NCBI GenBank assembly: GCA_914767715.1
Contig: OU612071.1
Span: forward strand, 6,863,493 to 6,927,492
Direction of reading: 5' to 3'
Length of the DNA stretch: 64,000 nt
Origin: Membranipora membranacea
Lineage: Eukaryota; Bryozoa; Gymnolaemata; Cheilostomatida; Membraniporidae
The position numbers and the translations under genes were made by a program. Positions 36,501-49,982 of the stretch are shown here, in pieces. The notes under the pieces are model-generated. The model did no database searches, was not told the origin of the DNA, and saw only the letters and a program-made list of their open reading frames with translations. Positions within the stretch are counted from its first letter, which is position 1, and every line of letters begins with the position of its first letter.

Positions 36501-39500
36501 GCAGGAATAATTTTGATAAGTCGAAAGTTCAAAGATCTGTTTTTATGACATGCTGCTCTGCAAATTTGTTGCTCGGCATTCCATTTCCTCATACGTCTGC
36601 CGACTACAGTCTAGCTAGAATGCTGAACGGCATGAATTCAATCAATGGCAGGGTAAGAAGGTTTTTATTATTTTATATGAAAAATAGAAAACCAGTTAGA
36701 AAGAAGAGACATTTGGCTGCTACCAAAAACATGCAGCTCTTGGCTTAACAAGTTCCTTAAGACTTTGGGATTATATGCACATGAATCTGTTGTTGTAATA
36801 TTTTTGAGTTTATTGTCTGGTCAGTTTTGTTGCGACTGTCTGACCTGAACTTGGGCCCTAATTTACCCAAACTGCTCCCAGTACTATAGTTTGTTCCCAA
36901 ATAAAGGTTTCCACTCAGCATATAGAGGTGCCTGTATAGAACATGTGGTATTCGCGGTTCAGTTCACTTTCCGTTGTGTTAAGTTGAACCGATAGCAGTG
37001 AGAGGGTGTCTGAATGTCTTTTTAAAAAAAGTATGAATAATGAACAAACACACAATAAGCAGTTCTCTATACTCTCATGGTCATACAGTGGATTATGGTT
37101 GTGGCAGAAAAACTGCAACTACATGTGTCAAGGTCAAACCTCTGTTATGTGAATGAACATGTTCCGACTCTTCCTTGTAGGTTGATCTTATCACAATTGG
37201 TCCGTGGAATGGCGACAATCTCACCTAACATACCATCCTCAAAGCGAAATGAAATTTTATTTGCAATGATTTTCATTCTGATTGAGGTGAGAACAAAAAA
37301 AATTGTGTATTGCTTCATTTCACCGTACAGCTATATCACATGTGAAGGACAACACCCAACATAGACAACTCACTAGACATATGAAAAAGCTTTGACAGCA
37401 ATTTTTGGTTTGGGGCTGCATCTGAGATACTCAGAGATCACAGCTCAGTAATGTTCAGTAATTAAAGGTATTTCATTGGTCAGCATCACCGTTACTGCTG
37501 ATGTATCTCCCCAGTCATTGTCTGCATCTGAAGTTCAAATGTTCAAAAGGTTCATTATGATGATATGGCAAATTCTAAATCTATGTTCAATGATATTTAT
37601 ATTCATTTGCTATCAATTACACAACCTGATAGCAGTATGGGGTAAAAGGGCCACATAGTGCAATTATTGCAGATTAACACGATTCTTATTGCGAGACAGG
37701 CTATTGGTTCAAATCCCGGTGATGACACATTTTAGTTCTGAGTTGCTCCAGTGAGAAAAGATATATTCATATGAAGTTGGAAAGTTGAATTGAGTGGAGG
37801 GAAGCTTGCCAACAAAATGCCAGTTATAGGGTAGAGGAGAAATGACACCTTGGTTTGAGATAGTTATGATGTCACGGATGCGAGATGTAACATTCATGCC
37901 CAGGCTCCCTGAGCTAGACCATTCAGCTGCTGGTTGGATATGAAATCATGTTATGCCAACTACAATGCTCACGATTATAAAAGAACAAACATATTTGCAA
38001 ATTAATGTGTTCTGTGTTAAAAATATGCAGGCATTGAATTCCGTATCTGGAACAGCAGCTCACTCATAGCTTTATATTCTGTATCTACTATCTATGTTTG
38101 TGAGTCTTTAGTAGATCACGTGACAGTCAACCGACTGAAACTGCTTGTAGCCTCTAAACTTTTAATTGAATTATGTGTTTTCTAGTGGCTTTTCTGTTTG
38201 GTATCAATACAACAGACATGGATAATAATTATCCTAACAGAGTCAAATCAAAAATAAAACAAAAAGGCTATTTAACAAACATACTTGTTGCTCACAGCAA
38301 AATGTTTTTAAATCACCAAACAATTTTTCGCATGATCCAAAAACCTACTAGCGAATGAGCTGATGTCAAGTGAGTGATTTTATCTCTGTCCATTGCGAAA
38401 TACAGCTCCTCAATTGGAGACTGGTGAGTTGATGAAACCATTATAGGAATAGTACAATTCGATGTATGAAGGTAACTCCGGGTAACACAATAATCTTTAA
38501 AAAGTGCAAGTTCAATAGTAGTAGTTAAATGTCATGTCATGCTTATATAGAGGAGTAATAATTTTATATTAAATTAAATTTTGAAAGAAAAGATTTTGAT
38601 AGTTTTTTATTTCTGCCATTGTACACTATAGAAGATAATACCACAATTTGGTCTGGCGTTTGTGTATTCTCGATTTAATATGAAATGCAGCGCATGTCGT
38701 ATATCATTCCTCATTCATTATTCATGATAGTGTAATTCTCAAACAGCGACTTCATGTTGATGACCATGGTCAAAGGTGGGGTGTTCATCTGCGTATATAA
38801 ATCAGTACATTGTGTAAAAATTTCTAATGTAACATTGATTAAAAAATTGTCTGCGTAGGGAGCAACAATCTTGCGGGTTTGTGATATTAACTTGATAAAA
38901 AACATATGGTGCATCGATTTTCTTGTGTAACCATTTCTCACCTTGATGCCTGCGCTTTTGATGCAACATTAAAAGTTCTATTTGATAGGAATCCTAAAAC
39001 AATCAGAATATGCTGTGTCAAATATATGACGTGCAGACCTAGAAATCACTTTCGATAGTAACAAGTTTGTATTCTAAAAAAACATGGGATATTAAGATGC
39101 AGCCTGACTAACCCCTCACTTTGTAGATCGATGCTTCAACAGTACTCAGCAGTATTATCACTTATTGCTGAGACAACTGATCTTCCTTCTTGCAAAAACC
39201 ACATGGGAATGTGGTAATACTGGCATCAATAGGGTAATCAATCAGTCAATTAGGAAAAAGAGCGTGCTCAATGAGTGATGGAAAGTCTCCATCAATTATC
39301 CACCTACAGCTGTCACATCTCATATATGCCTAGTTCTCCACAATTCCTTCAGAGGTGCCACTGAGAGATTTTTCAGATCGATCTTCGCATGAATTATGCA
39401 ATCATTAAATAACCCACAGAAGGGTCTCAAAGATATACTGATAAACGATACATTGATATACGATAGGCTGAATACACGATACACTGCTCCGATAAATTCT

Positions 39501-40817
39501 AATGGTCATCAACGAGCTTAGATTTAATTCAAGGTTATAATAATACACGGTCTATTTAAATCATCACAAGTTATATGTATTGCAGCTTTTGATATCTGTT
39601 GATGATCTGGTACATGAAAGCGCCGACAAGGCCGTCTACAAGTCCGTGAGGTTTTGGATAGCCCTTGAATACACAATTGTGACTACTAAAGAGTCAAGTG
39701 GCAGTGATTACCAATTACTTGTGTCAACCGGACAGGCATAAAATTAATTTGTTTAGCATAAGATTATTTATTTAATTACCCTGACCATTTAATTCAATGG
39801 AGACAAAATACATTTATAAATATTTATATAAGGTTAAAAATATTGAAAGGTGTTCTAGATAATCTGACCTGACCGTCTCTGCACTCGTATCCTTATTTTT
39901 TTTTGTATCCTTTGTTATATAGAATGTCAGATGAGTGCTGATATAAGCACTGATAGCACAGATAAAGCTGATATTACTCAGAATTACACAACAATACCAG
40001 TTATATTATATTATTCAATCAATGATTTCACTTGACAATCTAAAACACTGCTGAATAGGACAACGGTCCTAATGCTCTCCTTTCTTAATGCTAACTGCTG
40101 TCTATATGTATTGTTGTGCCACTGATGTACATGTGACACATTTTTTTGGTAGGTGGTTTCACTTTGATGATATAGTGTTGTACACTCAGGTGCAGCTGGT
40201 GCAACTATTGCTGAGGTTGATGGTAACTTGTAGTTGTATTCTCTTTCTTCTTTTACTAGGAGTGATGGTGGAAGTCTTGTGCTGTACTGGATTCGATATT
40301 ATTTCAATTCTTGTTCATCGCTCTGGTGTTCAGGTCATCATATAGCAGAAGGGCGGGATGTAATACTAAGCTGATGCTAAAATAGAAATCTCCGCAAACC
40401 AGGGTTAATTTACAGTTGTAATAAAACACCATTAAGTGTTCTTTTCATCTAAATAAAATCCCATCTACTGATAGGCTGCGTACTTTTAAACTCAACGTTA
40501 GTTTCATAATAAAATCCCAACACCTTAAAATTTCACTATAATGTAAAATCATTAACATTTATAAGATTATGGATTCATGGATTTATGGAACTAGATATGG
40601 ATATGGATTTATGGACTTATGGATTATAAATTGTACCATCTTGAATTATGTGAGCCGTAGAGATCAAAGGGCAAATTCAGCCATGAGTCAATTCTCTTAT
40701 CTAATAGTTATAACATGGCTTGATCATGTGTCCATTGATATCAGCGTAGTACAAGTTTATCAATTAACAGTGAATGGAAGCGGAACACTGTGCTCTGTGT
40801 CCAGTCGATCAGGAGAA
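33583..40817. other. long intergenic stretch between the TRIM-like genes
   Basis: No supported gene. It holds: a duplicated segment of about 80 bp at 35086-35245; a box-B-like GGTTCAAATCC near 37706 that could belong to a SINE; exon-like frames at 36500-36660, 37187-37289, 37470-37645 and 38172-38358, with flanking AG/GT that are out of phase with one another; and a TGGATTTATGGA-type low-complexity run at about 40567-40627 just upstream of copy 2. Confidence 0.35.
35086..35245. repeat. tandem duplication of about 80 bp
   Basis: The segment with GGTCCAGTGACATTTACGCT is followed by a second copy, GGTCAGGTGACATTTGCGCT. Matching flanks (TATGC..CTG, AGGACC) give two units. Confidence 0.6.
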
Positions 40818-43800
40818 ATGGCCAATTCTGCTGAACAAAGAGAAACTTTTCTTGAGTGCTCTCTCTGCTTTGAGAACGATGAGCTGAAGAGGCTGCCATG
40901 TCATCCTGAACATATATTCTGTGTGAAATGTTTGACTAAGCAGTTAGAGATCACCAAGGTAGTCAAGTGTTCCCTCTGCAGGTAAGTCATTATAATATCT
41001 TCTTTGTTTTATGTGATATTATGATGGTAGTAGCGATAAAAGTAGTGGTGAATGTAAGTTTCGTCAAATTTAAAAAGTTAGTGAGTTTGTCAACGCAGTT
41101 GTCGGCAAAACATTGGATGGCATTTTCAGCTAACCTGTACTGATCAAACATGATCAAATCATCAGTGTTCTGAGGGCAGTTTTGCTATGGTTGAGGTGTT
41201 TGGTGAATAAATGCATGTAACCACGCTACTCCTGCTCATCATCGGGACATAGGCAAGCCGATGCTTGCTACCAAATGTAAATACCATCGGCAAAAAAGTC
41301 AGTGATCATGCGAAATTATAACTTTTGTGATAGTGACAAGCATCTCTGCTACATGAGTGCAGACAGTATTGTTTCTCACTTACCTGATTCCGTAATAAAT
41401 GCTAGTTGTAGGCATAACTGCTACATAGTTCCAGACGGTATACAATCATTTCTTACTTAGCTGAAGTCAAGTTAATACCATTGCATGCAATTAAGCCTGC
41501 AATTCTTGCAAACAATAGGGCCTTGTCTATATTTGAGATGCAATGTGTAATATCCATTTCGGAATAGACCCATGTGCATTTGTTATCTCTTTGTTTTGAT
41601 TGGTAGATGGGTTTTGGTTCGTTATTGTGCTGTGGGCAGTTGTCCCATGAGATTTGCTGTCATAGTTCTACATTTAACCAAGGTGCATCTGACATCTAAT
41701 CTTTGTGTAAATCTCAGGCTTTGAGAGTATGATAAAATTTGCATATTGCTCCCTAAACAAATGTGTCCCCGTTTATGCCCTCAATTTCCTCTACCTCCTT
41801 TCATTACCTATTACTGTGTTCTTTTCCCAGTAGCGAGCATTGCCTAAGTTTCACACATTGAAAACCGAAATATTCATTAGTTCCGATTCATGACTGGTTT
41901 TCACAATTACAATGTCTTGCTTATCTCATCAGTGATAAAAGGTACAGATTCACTTTAATGACAATTAGTCAGTGCATCTGTGCCTGGTCTGCCGATTATG
42001 TTGAAGTCACTATCGAATCTTCTCATAGCCGCTAGAACAATCCGCAAACTTACTAAATGGAATATCAAAGATAACATTGTATTCTTCCTACATTGCATTT
42101 TCTTATTACTTGTATTGAATACTCTCCCATACATTGTAGGCTAACAGTAGCAGGATCAAAGGCCTAATAATAGAGTGTATTACAAGATAAGGAGCATTCA
42201 TCTCCGTCACAATGACTGCATATTTCAAGTATACATTGAGACTATCTCTCAGATAAGGCTCATATCAAATTACAAGAACAATGAACACACTCTGATGTAT
42301 GAAGTTAGATAAACTCTGATGTGTTACACCGCAGTATTTACAATGAATTCTATCTATCATAGTCCATTGTATTCATCTGAGAACTGTTAACTGTTAACTG
42401 ATAACACAACAGTTCCAATGGCCAAGTGGTTGAAGAAATCAGGGTAAAGGCCATCATAGATGTATAGATCATAGATAATGTATCTATGCGTTCTTCAAAG
42501 TTAGTATCAATATGAAAATTTTATTGGTACTTGTGGGTTTTGCCGCAAAAAAGTTTTGCAATATAACTGCAGAGCATTGATCGGTCATAGCCCGACATGA
42601 ATTGATAATCTGTCTTTGACAAGTGGGTTTATGTTACTTTATCATTTGTTTGTATCACTTTATACGCATAATTTTTATTCTCAAAATATTGCTTGCAGTA
42701 TTAGCCCTCAAAAGAAAAAAATACATTTATCGTAGATTGACAGAAAAAAATAATCATATTCTTTGTGGAAAATAATGTTCATAAGTCATAAGTCATAAGT
42801 CATAAGTCATAAGTTGATAACTATAATTCATTATTATGTATATTGTATTTCTCAGAACCGTGTTTGACGAAGGAATCGGCTCCCTACCATCTGCTGGTGA
42901 TCCAGTAGATTCTCTGCTGTGATATTTGTATGAGAAAAGAAGATAAGCGAGAGCTGGCTCAGATTTACTGTATAATCTGTAAGAAGAAGTTCTGCACGAC
43001 TCATGAGAAGGTAGGTAACCATAATTCATATCATGATGAGTTCACCAATATCCCAAATATCATGAGTCTTAACATATTTTTATTGAAAACATTCTAATCT
43101 TTCCTCATTGGAAAATGACAGATGATTTTCTAAGATTCATTTCCTTCTTTCACTGCACAACAACTAGGAATCAGGAGTGGTCCTATAGTTAAGGGTAAGG
43201 ATCTTAAGATCAAGGTTTGATTACTAGGCGCAGTTTATCCTTTATCCTGAGTTCAATAGGGCGGTTAAATATCACCTAGTGTATTGAAAGAATACAAACT
43301 AAATCTCTCGGAATCGTAACTCTTTTTATTTTCTCAAACTAGTTTTGTTTGTCCTTAGTATTTTTATTTCCCTAGGCCCATAATGCATCATTGGATGATC
43401 ACGCTCGCATCAGAATGGATGAGTATAAGAAGGAATTCAGAAAAATGGAGACCAGATACTGTCAGACACATACAGATGAACCGTACAGTATAAGTTGTGA
43501 GCGATGTCACAATGTATATTGTCTCACCTGTCACTTTGTTCAGGGGATTGGATCATGTAATGATGGTTTGTACTTTTCCACAAAACATTATTCAATTGAT
43601 TTCTCAAAGCCTTTCTGCAACTCTAGTATTAGGATAAAATTTATCAGAACATCAGAAAGTATTATGACAATGTTTGCATGCAGCAGATCATGAAGCGACA
43701 ATGAGTGTTCCGTTTACCAAGTTGGTGTAAGCCATGGCTCAGGTTATATTTGTCTTTCAGATTCCGCCCACAAGCTGTTGCCGATCAATACACTCTACCA

Positions 43801-46800
43801 TAATTTATTAGTAAAAGCCAATGAGAAGAAACTAATGGTATTTGAAAAGGAGGAACATGTGCTAGGAATGACGAAACAGCTATCAACTGTTATATCAGAC
43901 TGGGATGCAATGACAGTAAAAATGATCAAAGAACTTCATCAGGCGAGAGTTAAACAGGTATGAGTATTTTAAAGGCAAAAGAAGGACCAAAACAATATAT
44001 AGTCTGGCAGCTAGGACAGCTGTAATTATTCAATATTGTGACACTGAACCAACTCATTGCATTTCTTGGTGCGAATTATGTGTAACGCTAGAAACTGCCC
44101 CCTTTTTTCATCGATTGCTCCTGTGAGGTATCAAAGCTTTGTGCTGTACATAAATTTAAAAACAGTATAGATAGGACATTGGGCTTCAGTAACTTTGCAT
44201 TATGTCCCAACCCGTAATGTCATTGTGCCATCCGCAGTGTCGCGTTATGCATAGTGTAACTGCTAGTTGGTTTATAGTCAGCACCTTTTGCCTTTCATGA
44301 TGTCAACCCTATCAGAAAGTATTGAATGAGAGAAGGCGATACTGAGTAAAACGACTTCTGAGCCAATCACAATATTGTTAGAACATGATTGGCTGGAAGT
44401 TTGTTATACTAACAGTCATGTAAAACCCAGCCTTATGGTCTAGATTGCTAAAATCCCTAGATTTGAGGCTAAAGTAGCTATCATATTGTTTGATAGACAG
44501 GAGCACACAATGAACTATCTATACTGTCTCTAAATCTTTGGTGCTGTACCACCGCAATATGCTATCACTTCCGAATATTTTTAATTACTAATTATTTCCA
44601 TATCAATTAATATAAATATATGTTCAATGTCAGGAACATTTTACAATAGCCGATAACTTACTCCATTTACCTTTATAGTTCTCCGAAGGTACAATAGCGT
44701 TAGCATCTTGCGCTGGCTGTTACAGCACTAACTTTTGATACCTCACAGGTGTCATTGATTAGGGGAAAATTTCTAGCACTACATACAATTTTTAACAAGA
44801 AGTGGTATGAATTTTCCAGCTCAGCATTATTGCATAACTACTGAAGAATCAGCTTCCAGACTATACATTGATTTCGTCCTTCTGTAGGCTTAGTTTCGTC
44901 TATGAATCATCTCTGTACAAATTAGATACTGTATTAATAGGTAATTCATTGACCTTCTAAGGCTAATTTCTATCATACCAACGAACAATCAAAATATACA
45001 AAATGATTTTAATGATGAGATCATGAAATTTTAATTTAGATTGAGGATCTCAAAACCGAATATACAAAGCTTGAAACCAGACTCAAAGATTTAAGGGCAA
45101 ACAGTTTCTCGATGGAAGTGTTGGAGTTACTCTTGACAAGCTGACAAGACGGGCATCGAAAATAGACTCTATACTCTACACATACCACAAGGTGAGAATG
45201 TTGATTGCAATATTCCCAAAATCCAACTTTTGATGAAGATAAAAACCAGTCACAGACCGTAGCAGTTAGCTTATTTTCTAGTACTGTTTTCGTACTCACG
45301 TAGTAAGATAACATGATTATACATTATGGATACGTATTTTATAGAGAAGGGGGCAAAGCTTTGGATTTTAATAAAGCGGGGACATTACTCAATTCTTTTA
45401 AAACGCAGTTTATGAAGAGACAACTCTCTGAAATAATTCTCATAATTAATTATTTTATTATGAACAGGTTGATGTTGTCGCACGTTTCAAGGAGACAGAA
45501 GCATTGATAACTGAGCTTATCCAGATGAAGATACCTGCTTTCAATGAATCAGCCAATCATATTCAGGTCTCCAAATCGGGTAACTATCAAAGAATGAATA
45601 TAATCAACCTTTCGTTGCATATGCAAACCTATGTCTGTTAATCATGACTTTATGGTTTCACAATATAGGCAAAGTGTTATTCTAAGTACCTTACATAATA
45701 GATATAATCTGCCACCGGTCTTGGTCTTTTGAATTTACTTTTCGTTGCTGGAATATTTAAGCATTTTGAAAATTTAAATTTGAGTGGCACATCAATTTTC
45801 TCTCTTTTTTCAACATAATTAAGATATATGCAATGATGATGAATTGAATTTGACATTATATCAAGGTTTTATGTTTGTAAGTCAATATATCACAAAAACA
45901 TGATTTCATTTGGTCTATTTTCAACACAGGTAATTATTTGAAGGCAACTATCACACTCTATTTCTTCATCTTTCTTTTTCTTCATCAGATAATAGAAGGA
46001 TTCAACCATCAGTGCAGCTTGTGCGTTCAGAGGTCGAGCTTCTGACACAACCCACCTCCATGGCTTTACAATTAGAGAAAGTGGTCCAAGTGGCAAGGGG
46101 CGCCTATGCTGTTACCACAAATGATAGTGTCACATATATTGGCTCAAATCAATTGTATAAAATGAGTGGTGGTTCAGAAGAGCAGACAGCTCTAGGGAGT
46201 GGCGGCTGTGTCACAAGTGTTCAGGTTTACAAGGGTGAAATTTTCATGTTTTGCGCTAGCAGTGTCAAAGTTTTCGACATGACAGGCCAACCTAAAAGAT
46301 CTTGGGACCTCTCATTTGGTAACAATTATTATGAGAAAATTAGGGTTTTAGATGATAAGGTAGTTGTAGCCAATGGGAGGGACAAAATGGTAGTTGTATT
46401 TTCACTAACTGGGGAGATATTGAAAAAAATCCCAACTCCTGAACTTTGCACAGGTGAAAAGTCCATGGCTTTGTGTGGGGGAGATTCAGTAATTGTAACT
46501 GATCAACAATCAGTATTCAATATCAATATAATAAGTGGTAATGTAGTGTGGACTTCAAAAAGCGTGCCATGTCCATACGGAGTTGTCTGCTACAAAAACA
46601 GATATGTACTTGTCTCTAGCGTCTCCACTGACACTCCAATATATATACTGGATATTGAGTCAGGTAAGTTGGGAACTCACAGACCAAATGTATCAATGAC
46701 TTATAGCCTTACTCAAACAAATATGGTCTATGACTAGTATTTAAATAGTCTTGCTTTGATCTAACCATCCTGCAATTGATATAACAATTAGAATGATTGA

Positions 46801-47258
46801 GATAACAATTATTGGACTTTGTTTCTTTATTTTAAGTTGTCAGGGGATAATATGAAAAATTATCATCCTTGCAAGCATAATGTCTGCTGGCTGTAAGTAA
46901 TAGACAACTCAACCCAGCTGGACATCACTCAACTCAACACAACACAACTTCACAAAACCTAACTTATCCGATCCTAACAGTACCAAGTTCAAAAGGAGCA
47001 CAACATTTAAATATCACACAATATCATTCATTCAGCTTGCTTTTTGTTGAGGGTCAATTAATACTTGGTTCAACGTTTATAGGTGAAATTTTGGACAAAA
47101 TGTGCGGACATAAATGGAGTTCAGACTACCACCTAGATCTTCACATAGATGGTGACACACTCCTAGCGGCAAACTGGAGCAAGAGTTTGATACAGTACTA
47201 CAGGCTTGATTTTGATAATTTAGCTCACTTTTGGAGTATTGGATGGAAAAACAAATGA
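40818..47258 (+). pseudogene. TRIM-like RING/B-box/coiled-coil/beta-propeller gene, copy 2 (two frame breaks)
   Basis: Same exon plan as the gene at 22.2 kb, with near-identical exon sizes: exon 1 RING 40818-40981, exon 2 42856-43010, exon 3 B-box 43376-43565, exon 4 coiled coil 43761-43957, exon 5 45040-45191, exon 6 45468-45579, exon 7 propeller 45989-46663, exon 8 47083-47258. Exon 2 is 155 bases against 160 in copy 1: five bases are missing, and a TGA follows within a few codons, before the zinc-binding part. Exon 5 reads in one frame for 80 bases and in another for the last 72 (extra GT or one lost base near 45118). No exon skip rescues exon 2, since exon 1 ends in phase 2. The other exons stay open, so decay is recent or these are assembly errors. 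An upstream in-frame ATG at 40569 lies in low-complexity DNA; 40818 matches the paralogue. Confidence 0.8.
42779..42816. repeat. ATAAGTC heptamer repeat
   Basis: About five units of CATAAGT just before the exon 2 acceptor of TRIM-like copy 2. Confidence 0.85.
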
Positions 47259-48671
47259 ATACACAAGTTGTATGGTGTCTGTTTCATCCTACTTTTTTTA
47301 TAAACTTTTGAAATGCAGCTTTTAGATAAGTTTTTATTTGCCAGCAACAATGAGAAGCTATGAATTGTATTTATTCTGATGATCACAATGTTTTGCATAA
47401 TATTTTTCATTTTCAAACTTACTATTTTCAAAACTTATTGGAGAAGGTATCATGGTAGAACATGTCCATTCGATAAGTAGATGATTCTGATCAAATAAAT
47501 TGCTTGTAATCCACACAGAGTCAACAAAGAATTTTATACAATGTAAGCTGGTTAATTCAAAACTCCTGTTAATTCAGACAAGGAAAATTGATCATTTCAG
47601 CCAGCTTTAAATGCATTTTCTAATGTCACGTAAACCAAACTTTGCTTAATTAGAACAAATTAATGTGGTCCCAGGAGGTTTGAATTAAGTGAACTGCACT
47701 TGATATGGTTTAGTGATACTCCCTTGATATTGATACTCTTTTACACCCCAACTATGTGTATTGTCTATGAAATTGTCACACAAATCTTTCCAAAGTGATT
47801 TGGCTTGTATTTACAGTGCACAGTGCAGGGAGCCATCAATAGCTTGTATTTTTGGAAGCGTCCTGCGTGAGACATGAATGCAATGTAACCCCAAGTTACA
47901 TCTGTATGACATGAATAATATAATATAATAGGACAAATCGATATTGTAGAGGAGGTGACTTTCATACAGGCAATAAGATGCAAATTACTAACTTAACTTA
48001 ATTAACAGAGTTTTCTACTCATATCGCATTTTATGCACTCTCTAAAGGGCTGATTTTAGCAATATTTCTATGAAGCACAGTTGTACATATCGACATCCTG
48101 ATATACAGCTAACAATATCATTTCAAGGTTAAATGCGACTTTAATTAGATAACAAGTATTGCTGTATTGGAGCAGTATGTCTGTCACAACGAACTGCTCT
48201 GTTCATTATACATTCATACTGTTATGTGATTTCCATCGATATTGTTAGGAATGTGAAATATTTTGGTCAAGAATAAGGAGTTTTATTTAACACTAGAATT
48301 AGTTTGAAGGGGGTTATCTAACCATGCACAGCGAGGTGACGATTTCCATTCTATCGTGATAAGTCAATGCTAGGAATTTAGAATAACCGGCAAATGAAGG
48401 CAATTTTTTTTGATCAGCTCTTCTCTGGTCTGATGGCTGAGTATCTTAAGTAAGCAGGGGCATATTTCAGTTGGCAACATTAAAGGTCACCGATTCTTAA
48501 AAAACATAAAATACCTAGGACAGTGATGGGACGTGACATGTGTCAGTAGAATGTAAAATGTGATAGATAAAAACACATTCAACGCGCAAGTATGGTGCCT
48601 CATAACTTTTCTTAAAATTTAGCTTTTTATTAAAAGTTTTACCTAGATATATGATGATTCTACCTGCTCAA
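47259..48671. other. 3' flank of TRIM-like copy 2, intergenic
   Basis: AATAAA at about 47495 may end the transcript. No gene; it contains the Tigger-like segment listed separately. Confidence 0.4.
47540..47705. mobile_element. possible Tigger/pogo-like MITE remnant
   Basis: The left side (GGTTAATTCAAAACTCCTG) and the reverse complement of the right side (CACTTAATTCAAACCTCCTG) agree well and resemble the TTAATTC-type ends of pogo/Tigger elements. The TA target sites are not clean, so the call is tentative. Confidence 0.4.
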
Positions 48672-49010
48672 CTACAGTTTTATGAACAACCACATGATCG
48701 CAATCATGGTTGTCTCGCAGATTGGTAAATATGACTTCTTTAGTTTTAGAAACATTGAGTAGTGAGTATCGAATCGGTTGATGAGTTTTCCTGCTGCACC
48801 ATGTGTGCAGATGGTATTTAAGGGTGACACAGCTCTAGCAGGATGATTATCATATGCATATTTCAGGATGTTGATGTTTCCCATTGAAGGTACTGGAATA
48901 TCTTGTACATGTATTGAGAATAGGAGAGGACTCCAAACACATCATTGTGCTGAACCGATGGAGAAGGTTTTAACCTTAGATGCGTTCTCCTTTCTTATGA
49001 CTCACTGCTT
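48672..49010 (-). pseudogene. decayed LINE reverse transcriptase fragment
   Basis: The minus strand encodes the palm of a non-LTR reverse transcriptase. CVWSPLLFSIHVQDIP (ending near 48890) matches the usual GxxLSPLLFxIYxNDI block. KYAYDN (about 48846-48863) sits where the catalytic YADD box should be, with the first Asp changed. NVSKTKEVIF (about 48727-48757) matches the LNxxKTKxxxF block but in another frame. Broken frames and the altered active site mean it is dead. The LINE clade cannot be told. Confidence 0.7.
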
Positions 49011-49982
49011 ACAGTCTACGGTCAAGGGTGTCCTCTGTCAAACATTTTGACAGTATTAACTTGGTGGAGCTTGTTCAAAGGTCTCAGAGAGTACCAATGT
49101 GAGGGCTGTTGGCCAATATTCTTTGGCTGTTTTATCAGAGTTTTATTTAGGATGGGCTTTGTTTACAGCATTTTTCCATCTGAGATATTGTTATTGAATA
49201 GGACACACAAAGGATCGTCAAGTGCTGTCTGGTCTGCAGCTGTTCATGGTTTCAGTTTGATGTTGTATCTTGATCACATCTCCTACATTCAGGTTTGGGG
49301 TGGTGTTGTTGCTGACGGCCTGAGGCAGCTCAGGAAGATTCTTGGTTCGTTTGAAACAAAGATATAATTCATTTTGAGTGCTAAGGTCTACCCACAACAA
49401 ACTCATTTGGAGGATGATTGCTTATTTCAGCCGTTTATCACCGGTGCAATTCTTTCTCAACGGTCTAAGCATAAGTGTGTCTCGTTTTGCAGATTTCACT
49501 AGCCCAGTCAGATGGCTACTTTTTTGTTTTGAAGGGCACACTCCAAAAAAAGATAGCCGTATGACCAGGTTAGGATTTTACATTGTAGCTCAATTCCTAT
49601 ACTGCTGGGTTTGGTATGGTCGTTGGTATTGAGTGCAGGACTCCCGGCTTACAGGAGCTTTCTGATTTTCACCAGTTAGCCATATTGTGTCACTACTGAC
49701 ACCTGGATCGACAGTTGGAATACATTAACCAAGCACATGCCAGGTAATCAGTCAGAACGCCATGTCTCTGTTATTGCAACTTTTGTTTTGCATCAAATTT
49801 GCGGTCAGCAAAGCTTCAAGTTTACCAACTTTGTTGTACAAGCGGGTAGTATTAGCAGCAGTTGTGTGGATGTGCTGCTTTGATCTTCCCCTTGTACTTG
49901 ATGACCTCTCTAAGACTGGCCTCAGCTCTCTTGCCTCTCTTCTTGCCCCGTAGCAACATCAGATAACTATAAAATCCACTTC

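Noticed and set aside
37625-37740. Possible tRNA gene
   Set aside because: A box-B-like GGTTCAAATCC is present, but no cloverleaf, acceptor stem or good box A; at most a SINE.
36422-38358. Series of exon-like frames on the plus strand that could form a membrane protein gene
   Set aside because: Flanking AG/GT exist, but the phases of neighbouring segments do not match and no family is recognisable; each is short enough to be chance in AT-rich DNA.
49047-49406. Opposite-strand frames of 106 and 62 codons beside the LINE fragment
   Set aside because: They overlap each other and show no reverse transcriptase, endonuclease or integrase motifs; probably chance frames in decayed repeat DNA.
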